From Larimichthys crocea (taxonomy: Eukaryota; Chordata; Actinopteri; Sciaenidae), in the NCBI RefSeq assembly GCF_000972845.2, contig NC_040032.1, positions 2,127,073 through 2,191,072 on the forward strand: a stretch of 64,000 bases of DNA. Direction: 5' to 3'. A model generated the notes under the pieces. It saw only the letters and a program-made list of their open reading frames with translations. It made no database searches and was not told the origin of the DNA. Positions within the stretch are counted from its first letter, which is position 1; every line of letters starts with the position of its first letter. Both the position numbers and the translations under genes were made by a program. This document shows, piece by piece, positions 26,661 to 36,924 of the stretch.

Positions 26661-27339
26661 TTCAGCTGAAAATGCTTGGTGCTTTGGAAACCTGTGGGTG
26701 GCATCGCTCATGCACTGTCCATACTTTATACTGTCATTGTTTGGGACTCATGAAGTTATTAGTTATTATAAGTTGGTCTGTATCTGTATTTTTTGGTGAG
26801 ACAACAAGCATGTTTTTCAGTGACCCTGGAAACAGTTTCTGTGGCCATCCGTTTCTGTATTTTGTTTTTATCTCAATTTGTTTTTTTCTGAATTTGTGTG
26901 TTTCTGACAAATTACATTTGGGGGAATTTTCAAGAGGTTTCATGCATTTTGAAGAAACACTGCGACCAGAAATTGTTCTTATTCAAACATCTTTTAAATC
27001 ATTTTGATTACATTTTAGCATAGCAAGGCTCCATCAGTCATTCCACTATAGGAAGATATTACATAGGCAGTGAGAGAAATATCTCAGTCAAACCAAAGAC
27101 ATCACGGTGATCCATACGACCACCTGATTTACTTTTAATGAGTTCTGCTTGTGTCAGAATCTTAGAGGATGTTCCTACACGAGCCAATTATAAAAGTAAA
27201 GGGAATTTTTTTCAGTTCATGGAAAATGTATACTTACAGTTTTTTTTTTTGTCAAACCAGCTGTTTTTAGAAAAAAACATGCAAATAGACAAGTAGACAA
27301 ACATCAGAATTGTAAATTTTGACACGAATACATGCATTC

Positions 27340-28368
27340 CTTTTTATTCACAAAACCGGTCCAATTTTCTAAACGAATACAAAGATTGGTTATTTTTAAA
27401 AGCTGTAGCTACCCAGCAACATAACAAAATCATGAAAATATAACAAATAAACAAATAAAAAAATGTAATCTTGTCTCAGTGCGTTCAGTCGGGTAGACTC
27501 AGAGCAAGTGCTGTCTTTTAATGCTATTGCCCTGAGCAGTATTGGCACATGCTCAGTAGGGCCCCAGTAACATAAGGCTGCCAGTTTCACTAAAGGAAAA
27601 GTTTGGAAATGCAGAGAAGGGCTGATTGAGGAGATTACAGTAGTGCACGGCTCTGGCGAACAGCATCTTCAACCCAGTGAAGAGTCTCTGGAGATCCGCC
27701 CAATAACATGACTTTCTCAGTTTTGTTTAAATCTGAAATCCACGGCGTCACAATTTGAAACATTTTCTTTGTCTTTCAAAGACAATCACTGACCTGTCCG
27801 AAAACCGTCCTCTTTGACAAAATGAATCATAAAATAGACAAGGGTTTCAGTAACATAATGGTGAAGAATTACAATGTTTGCCATTAGCCACTAGTTTTGA
27901 AATATAGCTGTAAATTTACATTCTCTACACAAGTACTGTATCTTTCCACACATGAACAACATTAACACCAAACACAGAAATTAGTTGATTGTCCACACTC
28001 AGTCCGTCATTTCTGTTTCTGACAATGAACAGTTCCATGTTTAAGCAACAGAAAAAAACCTGCTGGAAAAAGGACAAAAGGTACCAAAATGGAAACATAG
28101 AAAAGGGAATGAAAATTGCCATAGATGCTTTTCTTTACGCTTCATTTTTGGTTCAAGGAATAAGTAGGTGCACCCATTACCCGATTGATTTTTTTTTTTT
28201 TTCTTGTTGGTGTTTTGTTGTTGTCGTTGTTGTTTTTTTTGTTTGTTTTTTTAGAATTTTATTTGTTGCTTGTTTCTTTATTAGCCAGTGTCAGTTCCGG
28301 AGACAATCCAGGAGTTGGCATTGCACTTGATGGCAGAGCTTTGGGTAGGGAGTGGAGGAGGAGGAGTC
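27340..28368 (-). other. cxxc5: Probable cxxc5 3' untranslated region
   Basis: The minus strand immediately after the cxxc5 stop codon is AT-rich, free of transposon motifs and without a coding frame for about 1 kb. The end is set at the first AATAAA with a GT-rich stretch behind it (27343-27348). Earlier AATAAA hexamers at about 28258-28263 and 28277 lie in a T-rich tract and would give a UTR of about 100 bases. RNA data would settle the end. Confidence 0.4.
27343..27348 (-). terminator. cxxc5: Candidate poly(A) signal of cxxc5
   Basis: TTTATT on the plus strand reads AATAAA on the minus strand, about 1,020 bases after the stop. Downstream minus-strand sequence contains TGTATTCGTGT, a GT-rich element. 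Tentative. Confidence 0.3.
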
Positions 28369-28413
28369 CTACTGGAACCAACGGAACGCGGCTCCTGTAG
28401 GCAGCATCACCTT
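28369..28413 (-). CDS. cxxc5: cxxc5 terminal coding exon
   Basis: Forty-five bases encode KVMLPTGAAFRWFQ and a TAG stop, matching the known CXXC5 C-terminus. On the minus strand the exon is preceded by an ideal acceptor: a run of 13 C (plus-strand G run at about 28438-28450), then TTGTCTGTTTCTCCAAG. Phase 0 joins Glu265 to Lys266. It was found by looking for the missing C-terminus and is too short to see as an open frame. Confidence 0.93.
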   Translation of the reverse strand, partial: KVMLPTGAAFRWFQ

Positions 28414-31400
28414 CTTGGAGAAACAGACAAAGAAGTTGGGGGGGGGGGGGATAGGAAGTTGTGGTTGTTAATGAGAAGCAGCACATTTTGCAAATATAAT
28501 TTCAAATCAAAGACTGAGAAGCTACAAATCCTTCACACCTTGACAGACCTCCTGCTTCTACATTCTTTGCAGTTTCTTCAATTTATGGCTGCAACTAACA
28601 ATCTGTTGTTTTGAAGGTTTTTCAGTTGACTGCTTAATGTATGAACTATTTAAAGAAAGATAAATGTAATTATCAGAGCCCAGGGTGGAATCTTCAAATA
28701 GTGTTTTGTCTAACCAACATAAAGATACAAATTTGCAATATTCTACAGACAAAAGCTAAATGAATATTTAGTATTGTTATCTAACACATGATTTAAACGT
28801 GGAATAACTAATCGTTTCAACAGCTAAACTTCTGAGTAGCATGTGTGAAATCTCGACATCCTCCCCTTCTCCCCCCAGCACCACCACAGGAGCGGCTTCA
28901 GTCCTGGCTTCACACAAAACCCGATATGCCACATTTATTATTTAGCCACCACACACATTGCTCTCCCACACCAATGATTATGCCACTTTCTCTCCCTCAC
29001 CCCTCTCTCACTGTGGTTATCTGTGTGTGTCTGAGTGCATCATGCAGGAGTGGCACACATGCATGCAGCTGCAGGGCTCAGCAGCGGGGCCTGCCAGTCA
29101 GGAGATAGAGAGAGCCGCTCGGGTCCCTGGAGCTGCAGCACAGCTGGCGTCCTGCAAAGTGCAACTCCATTCTGCAACACGGATTCTTCCGTTAGCCAGC
29201 TCTGTCTGCCTGGAGTGAGGCAAGAGGAGCTAGGCAAACATTTATGCACCCACACACACTCTCACACCAAGCCAATATGTATTCAAGTACAGTCACACAC
29301 CTCCGCACACAGTGGCACGTTAACCGACACTCACAATACACCCCCGAAATCACACCAAACAGTGAGACTGTTAAAATAAAATTCTCATTCACGATTGATT
29401 CAGATTCACTTTTCCAGCAGCAATCGACAGCAGAAGGTTTAATAAGGAATCGTACATACTGTGACAAGACAAACAGCCAGGCAAACAATCACACATATTT
29501 GATATTTGTGTGGTCCTCTGAAGAAACTTCAAAATTCTGTCTGAATTCTAAAAAATGTGTCACCTGAACATAATAAGTAATAATTGCATCTCATTGCGCA
29601 GCAGTGAAACTAGAGTTTTTTTAAACAAAGAAGACTCCGAGGCAAACGGTCCATTAGTTCACAGAAGTTTGTTTGAAACCAAGAATACCAGCCCTAATCA
29701 CTTTTCAGACCCACTTAAACCATTCCTCCACCTTGAATCAGCAGTACAGTTTTTTTTTTTGTTGCATATCTGGACGTGAGACTGAGTGACATCTCCGCAG
29801 GTTTCATTTACTTTCATTTTGAAAGTTAAATCCTGCTGACAGAAATGACATTTTGGTTGGATAAAAAAGACTTCAAACAAGGTAATTACTCTGGTGATCT
29901 CAGCCAAATATAGCCCACACTGTGCTTTATTTGTTAAATTGACTCAATCAGGAATAATCTGACATCAGACGTACCGAATAGCACCAGCGCTTTTTCACAG
30001 CCCACATATGCATGTGCCAGTTCACATCAAACTCTTATTAATCACGTCAATTTTTTTTTGTTTGGATTCAATATATGTTTCTGCTGCTGCTAATTTCTAT
30101 TTTCACCTAAATTTACTAATAAAATGAAAAATGAATATTAAAAAGAACCGTAAACCTGGAGGTTAACAGCTAACATACTGCCAACATATTTTCATGGTCT
30201 GCTTGTTAAATATTGTTAGCCTGTCATCCATCTTCGTGATGACCTTTCAACAGCAGCACTCAGCTGTTAAGAAGACAGTCAGAGGACAGCAACATCTGGC
30301 GCTGCCACAGATGTCAAAAACCTGGTGAGGGATGTGCTGACCGTGACGTAATGTGTGGGAAGAAGAATAACACGTCCTTCGATTTAACTGTAAGTGCTGT
30401 TTTTCTTCATTATCAAACATGAGCAATCAATGGCAAAATGGCAGCGGTTCAGGAATAGAAAAATCCTTCCTGATTGCACAGGTTCAAACAGATGGGATCT
30501 GTGGGCGTGAAGTGGCCAATCACTGAAATCAATGGATGTGTTTTTCTCAAACAGGGCCAGCACATTTGTCTTAGCGTCGGCCCGACAATTTGTGTGCAAG
30601 CATACCACAAAAGAAATAGAAGGAAGCATCCTTTACCTTTCAGACTAACTGTTTCAGAGCACATTACATGTTGTTAGGTGTTATTGATGCAAAGAGCACC
30701 GCTCAGCATTCCGGTTATTGTTTTCACGGCTACATCAATAATTGTTATACTATATTGTGAGAATTCCCTTATGGACGCTCGCAAGGACAAAAAAGAGAAA
30801 CACAAACTGACACAATGAACGCAAAGCATCTCCCACATAAAGTCAAACGACCTCCAGCAGGCGCGAACATTAAAATGTTTGTCAGGCTGAGCGTGAGGCA
30901 TTCCCCCCTCAGCCTGCGCGCCCTCCATGAGTCAAATTTGATTCTTATGTAAATATATTGATACGATTTCATACATCTGGTAACCAGGGCTGGAACATTA
31001 ACACGCACAATCTGATCTATTAGCTCAACACACAAATGCTACATGTAGTTAATTACACATGTCCATGTTACTGGTGTAAAAGGGGCTGCGTCTAGTGATT
31101 ATAACAATAGCTGCTGATTCATTTTACACAACAAACTAATTGTTGCAGCTCTAATTTAAATGTCAGTTTTATAGACATCCAGGTATCGTTTGACCTGCAC
31201 ATTACAAATTCAGCTCTTACTGTGTGCACTAGAACCTGATCTCCGTCTCTCCTTGAGTTAAGAGCCTAATCCAGATGTCAGTCTACAGTACGACACCTTT
31301 CTGTCTTCCTGAGCCTCCTCCGTCCACTCCAACTTCTCCGTCTGTCTGCCCAGCAACCTGCCCACACATCCATGTGTCTCTGTGTCAGTCTGCATGTCTG

Positions 31401-34400
31401 TCAGTTTGCATGAGCCTCTTCTGTCCTGGCTGTCTGGTGTACGGTGTCTGGAAGGCAGGAAAGACCACACAGGAATACGCTTCTCTCCCATATCAGCGTC
31501 TGATACTGGCCCCAATGGTCGCCCTAAAGTATGTTCACGTATTAGCTGTGACTGATGATTATTTTCATGACCAAATATATTATCCTATAAGAAGACAAAG
31601 ACAAAAATCAGCTCCTGTCTTGGCTATTTTCAACCCAACCCAACGGTACAGTACAGTACATCCTGAGCGTGCAGTGACATATAAGTAAAAACAAGGCACA
31701 CTACAACTTCCTAACCCTGACTCTCCTTCTTTCTCTCGGTGTTGAACAACATCGCTGAGACTGACACCACTGGAGGGTATTCAGACATAGAGCAGAAAGG
31801 AACTGCCTTCCCACTTATTTCTCTCAAATGTAACATTCCCAGAATAAATCCAGACATCTTCAGCCAGTGAGCTATGAGGTGGCAAAGGCCTCAGCATGCT
31901 AACTCCCCCTCACTTGCCAATTTTACGCTCCTCTTTGAGCTGCCATGAGATTTCAATGGAAACCGTCAACACCCTTAAAATAAGCACACTGCTGGACTGC
32001 ACTTGTGTACTGACGTGTGTGTGTGTGTGTGTGCGCGTGTGTGTACGCTCGCGGGCTCGTGCACGCACACACATACGAACGCAACCTTCAATGCAAATGC
32101 GGTAAAACAAAGAGACATTTCTTCCAGTGTTTTTCACTCACGTGTGCGCACGCACGCGCAGATGTGACGAAAAAGGGAGTCAAAACCGCCTGACAAACTG
32201 ACTGCGAGACACATGTTAAATAAGACGTCATTCCCCTTTAGAGACTGTTACAGACACAGCAGACGGGGATGTGCCGCTCCGCCTTTGATTGGAGGGGAAT
32301 GTGACACTCTGAGGCTGTTTGAGCAACAGCTGAGGCTCACTGCAGTTCACTTTGGATGATCTTCACTTCTGGCACCGGTGTTGCCCCGGTCACCCTGAAT
32401 ATACATTGAGAGCATTAAGGGGGGGAAGCAGCAATTTCTCTTACAGAAACCTTTAAACAGCTATTGACAATATTACATCATCTACTCATTATTGACATTT
32501 GGGATTAACTGTTGACTCTCTGCTCTCCACTTTCTCTCCTGACGCAGCACATCCTCCATGAATCTCTCCCTCTGACATTTAGCTTGTACTCATGACATCA
32601 CGCTCACTGACAGTGCGGCCCAGGCTGTATTCTCTGATCTAATCACCTGCTGAACAAGAGCTGTTGACTTAATAACAAAGCCATTTGAGACAACTAGTAG
32701 ACTGCTAATGGGAAATGTGTGACTGCGTGAGGACAAATAAAAAGCAGCAATTGAAAATGTTGTGCTACTGTCAGGGCTCTGCACAGCGGGGGACACGTTG
32801 ATACGGTGGTACTGTGAAAAATCCTGTTTGGGACAAAGAGGTAACAGGTTGCAGACCTCTTTGGAGGTTTCCTGACTGAATGAAATGTTGCAATGCATTC
32901 ATGTTTAGTTGCTTTAAGTTGCTCTTAAAATACACACTTTGCAGGGTTGAAATTGACTGCATCATGTGACAAGAAATGTCCAAAATGCGCTCTAAGGAAC
33001 ATGAATAAGACCGTTGGAGGAATATTACAGGGATTACCTTGTCACAAAGATTTTTTTCACACTGTGAGTTGTCAGGCAATGGTTTGATTTATGCTTTCTG
33101 TGTGGCACGAATGTTTCTTTCCTTTCCCTTGGCAGTCGAACGCCAGAAAACTTTCACCTCTTTAAAATAGACGCTGAATATTTATCATATAATGTCACAT
33201 TTCATCTGTTGCGCGCCTACAGTGCACCTGTTGTTTCAGCAATTGATGAGACCCTGATCATTAATGTATTCACATCCGTTTGTATTTGATGAACGAGCAG
33301 ACTTTAGTGTAGTGCATAATCCACATTTGGGCAAAATGAAACACATTAAAATTTTATGTTGACTGTGATGTACTAGTTTAAGCTATGTTTAAGAGGGGAG
33401 CTGGTTTTCCACGCTGTCTACGACACTAATGCTGATGTAATCGATAAATGTTACCACACGACAATCACAGGCATAATTAAAAACACTGATATTATCCTTT
33501 AATAACATTCATTAGTCTCATTCTGTCACACCGTGTAAACGAAGCAGAGATTAGCCTCCTCATTTATGGTGTGAAAAGAAGTGCTTGACAGACAGATTAA
33601 ATAAAACGTGTGCAATCGAAGTACAATACACCAAATTACTCAGAACATCAATAATCAGACAGATATTATACTTGGAGTTTCTTTCATATGAGGTGGCCAC
33701 TGGCAATATCAGCAGACCATGACGTTATGATGACCTATATCAACATCATCACTCATGAATATTCATGTGAATTCATTGGCCCCTCGGGTTTGGCAGAACT
33801 AGTGTGAACGACTGGAATGAAGTGCCACAACAGCATCAATTGCAAATCATAAATGAAATGAAAATTCTTTTCTGTTCAGACATTGTGTTGAACCACCTAC
33901 ATAGCAAGCTGACACATTTCACCATTTTGGTGAATCATCAACAGAAGCAAATGAAGCCTCTCATTAATTTGCAAATGAACAATAGAAGACTGAAATTCAA
34001 CATGCTGACATCCAGACGCATCAATCTGATTTTCAACTTGTGAGAAAGTCAGTTTTTGTGTGTCGGATTTAGGAGGCTCTTTTTGTAGAATGTGGCAGAA
34101 GTTGAATATAATATGCACAACTATGTTTATTAGTGTATAATCAAATAAAAATAAGAATCACTGTGTTTTATGTTATATTATATGGGCCTTCTGTATCTAC
34201 AGTACAGATGTGTGAAGAGAACTGGACATCTTCTTATGCAAGCTGCTCAGTGGCGCATTAAGGCAAAAAAGTTCAATTTCAGGGCATAAAATTACCCGTA
34301 TCCTCCGCATTGTGTGAGCCATAGAGCGAGGACACTAGAGAATTCCACCACAGTTCCTTAATGTTTTAACTCTTTATACAAATCATGTAGGCTTTATGTA

Positions 34401-36700
34401 TGTTTACCATTTTTTAACCATTTAAAATCTGCGATGAACAAAGTACGAATGACTGTCATGTGATGATGCGCAGACTCATCACACCAGCCTGTGCTTACGA
34501 CCCGATGACAACATGATTCTGACAACGAGTAAATCAGACATGATCTTCATTGGGATGGTCTACTTAACACAAGCCAACATGTTCTCTTAATTACACAGCA
34601 AAATATGTTGTTTGTCCTTTAGGAGGACACATAAAAGCATATACACCTGTCAGCAGGATGACATTAACAGATTAATTCGTTTTATAGTGTGTATTTTATT
34701 GATTATAATTAAGGTTGGGTTAGGTTTAAGCATTAAAACGACTGGGTTTAGCTTAAGGAAACATCATCGTTTACTACTTGGTTAAAGTTAGGGGCCCTAT
34801 GTTGCAATAGTTTTAGATAGAATATTAAATATAAAAAAATAAAAAAGGGGGTTATAGTATAGAAAATGGGTAGAATGGAACAACCAACAGTTCAGTCTGC
34901 AAACTAGGAGCAAAGCTGTCACCATCAGTCACCATCAGAAAGAGAGAAGTAAAGCCATTCGCAGTTTGAAGTGCAGATCCAGTTTGTGTCGATTAGACCA
35001 GAGGCCTTTCCACTGATTCTCGTTCACACTGTGTTACATATTTATCAATTTATTATGTAACGCCAAAGTGACACTATTATCCATTGATCACAAAAGTTTA
35101 TTTCCTTTGAGGTGGAACATCTGCTGGAATGGATTTCATGATTGGTCATTCTGTCATCACAGCCGGGGTTAGTTAGGCCGCTGAGTGTGATGAAGATAAC
35201 AGACAGGAAATTTGGAGGGGTCGTTTAGATGAGCAGGAGTGTCACCGGAGAGAAGGACAGCGGCAGCAAAAGGGGGGCATGGGGGCGGGGGGGGGGGGCA
35301 CATGTGTCACACTGACACCTGGCGCTCCAGATGACATCTCTGCGGCCAGATGGAATGTGTTATGTACACACACATACACAAACATGCCCACACATTTACA
35401 CACAGACATATATATTCACAATCACTGCCACTTAATGCCTTCACATCAAGTACAATTTACATTACTTCACGCACAAGCTTGCACAAGGAGGATGTCGCTT
35501 GACCGCACAAATGCTGACGGGACTACTTTCTGTATTTCAAAGAAAAGATACCATGTGTTTGTTACAATTGAAAAACTGGGTGCTTGTTATAGTACATACT
35601 TACCTGGCCTGCACATACCCACTCTTCACTACCTGTCATTTCCCTGCTTATGGAGCCATCGCTCACACCAAAAAAAAAAAACCCTGTAATATTTCCCTGA
35701 CAGGCATCAGACCAAAAGATCTTTGTGCTTTGTGCGTCTGAAGCCGAAATTTCTCTACACTCTCTCTACTCTAAATTTTAAATGCCCCAAATACAAACTT
35801 GTGATTTTTATCACTTCACTTCTGCACTCAAATACTGTTAGTTTCACAGAACGTCTGTGCATTGACCGACAAAGCAATAGCACATGATAACCACCACCCT
35901 CTTACCTCCAGAGCAGCAGAGGGCTTCTTCTTCAGTTCCTCACATTTGCGAAACTTGCAGATCTGGTGGCCTGTTTTGCGATTCCGGCAGCTGCTGCATT
36001 GCTCGCAGTTAATCCGCCGTCGGCAAGGTGGGCACATGCCACAACGTTTTCGTTTCTTTTTACCGGAGTTGATAGCAGAGGCCAGCTCGCTTTGTGCCGG
36101 GTACTCGGCCAGGCCGGCCATGTGTAGCGCGCTGTCCGCCAGAAACACTCCAGCCGGTGTCATAATGAAAAGCCCCGGGTTGAAGGGAAAACCACCCCCT
36201 ACTCCATATGGGAAGTCAACGGGACCACCTAAGGTGTCCGTGACAGACGTACCCTCCAAGTCGCTAGCCCCTGAGCCTGCGTCTCCACCACCAACTCCCA
36301 CTCCCATGCCCCCAGGCAGGAGCATGTGCTCCATACCAGCCCGCTTTAACAGTGCTGCTGCCTGGGCAAAGTGTAGCAGGCCATTCTGTCCCTCCAGAGC
36401 CTGTTCTAGGGTCCGGTCCAACTTGGATGCTGTCAGTGCTGAGACAGTGGGCTGGGGCTGCGGGGGTGGCTGAGGCTTGGCCGATTGGCTCTTAGGCTCA
36501 TTGTTGTTCCTGTGTCCATTGGTGGTACCAGAGGAGACTGCTGTATACTGGGAGAGGGTACGGGAGTTCTTAAGGCTCTTACTGAGGGGCTCGCTGATGA
36601 TGCCACTGCGGTTCCTGCGCTCTACAACAGGAGAGTCCTGTTTGCAGCTACTCCGCTCCTGGTCCTCTGTCCGGCCCCCATCCGACAGCCCGCTAGACAT
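28369..36700 (-). CDS. cxxc5: CXXC-type zinc finger protein 5 (two coding exons)
   Basis: Joining 36700-35906 to 28413-28369 gives a 279-residue protein. Members bind unmethylated CpG DNA in the nucleus and bind the Dishevelled PDZ domain to dampen Wnt signalling. Visible parts: an N-terminal block NRSGIISEPLSKSLKNSR (30-47); a Pro/Gln stretch (75-84); a Gly-rich stretch (130-144); a conserved block FNPGLFIMTPAGVFLADSAL (173-192); a basic nuclear signal KKKRKR (214-219); and the CXXC finger with cysteines 220, 223, 226, 232, 235, 238, 248 and 253. KTGHQI (242-247) is the Dishevelled-binding motif. The C-terminus ends AAFRWFQ. It is shorter than the roughly 320-residue human protein, mainly through loss of Ser/Ala-rich linkers. 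CXXC4 (Idax) is excluded by the SGIISEPL block and the FRWFQ end. I cannot tell the a from the b copy of fish. Confidence 0.95.
32210..32400. promoter_or_regulatory. Candidate intronic conserved element
   Basis: GC-balanced block within AT-rich intron, with CCTTTGATTGG (a TCF/LEF-like CTTTGAT core) and GGCACCGGTGTTGCCCCGGT. No coding or repeat identity. Conservation not testable here. Confidence 0.22.
33700..34060. promoter_or_regulatory. Candidate intronic enhancer
   Basis: Repeat-free stretch dense in octamer- and homeodomain-like words: TTGCAAATCATAAATGA, CATTAATTTGCAAATGAAC and CATGAATATTCATGTGAATT. Short frames run through it on both strands but none matches a protein. Inference from motif density only. 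Confidence 0.3.
35906..36700 (-). CDS. cxxc5: cxxc5 coding exon 1
   Basis: 795 bases, 265 codons, from MSSGLSDG to the Glu before the splice. The start is supported by A at -3 (ACC ATG) and by an in-frame TGA 120 bases upstream (36820-36818) with no ATG between. The exon ends CTG GAG at 35906, followed on the minus strand by a GTAAGA donor, phase 0. If unspliced, the frame would run 25 more codons to a stop at 35828-35830. All zinc-binding cysteines lie in this exon. The plus strand opposite it also has long open frames, a by-product of its high GC content. Confidence 0.95.
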
Positions 36701-36924
36701 GGTCCAGAGCGTACGTGCCTGGGTCGGGGGTGAGGGTGGAAAGGGGGCAGGGGTGAGCGAGGAGGGGGAGCAAAGACCTTTTCTGGGTTCGTCCTGTGCT
36801 CCGGTGAGAGTAGTGCCTCACCAAATTGAACCAGTCAGCCGGCCGACAACAGGCAGGCCCCGGAGCCTTCTGCCCGCACTACAGCTCAGCCCTCATCCAA
36901 GTTGTTCTATGGGCCATCTGGAAA
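36701..36924 (-). other. cxxc5: cxxc5 5' untranslated segment of coding exon
   Basis: GC-rich minus-strand leader before the start codon. A pyrimidine tract followed by GTGTAAAG (minus strand, plus-strand CT at 36925-36926) is a plausible acceptor, so the exon may begin at 36924 with a non-coding exon farther upstream. The in-frame TGA at 36820-36818 closes the reading frame. Confidence 0.45.

Larger units (their letters stand above)
28414..35905 (-). other. cxxc5: cxxc5 coding intron (7,492 bp)
   Basis: Bounded by GTAAGA at 35905 and CAAG at 28414 on the minus strand. It contains T-rich and G-run tracts, a CA/TG patch near 32018-32045, and a G-run at about 35287-35299. Long stretches (30.7-31.0, 32.2-32.4, 33.1-34.1 kb) lack microsatellites and transposon motifs. 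No other gene is visible inside. Low repeat load compared with flanks may reflect regulatory DNA. Confidence 0.85.

Noticed and set aside
28369..36700. cxxc4 (Idax) instead of cxxc5
   Set aside because: The zinc finger is similar, but the SGIISEPL block, the GLFIMTPAGVFL block and the FRWFQ end are those of CXXC5.
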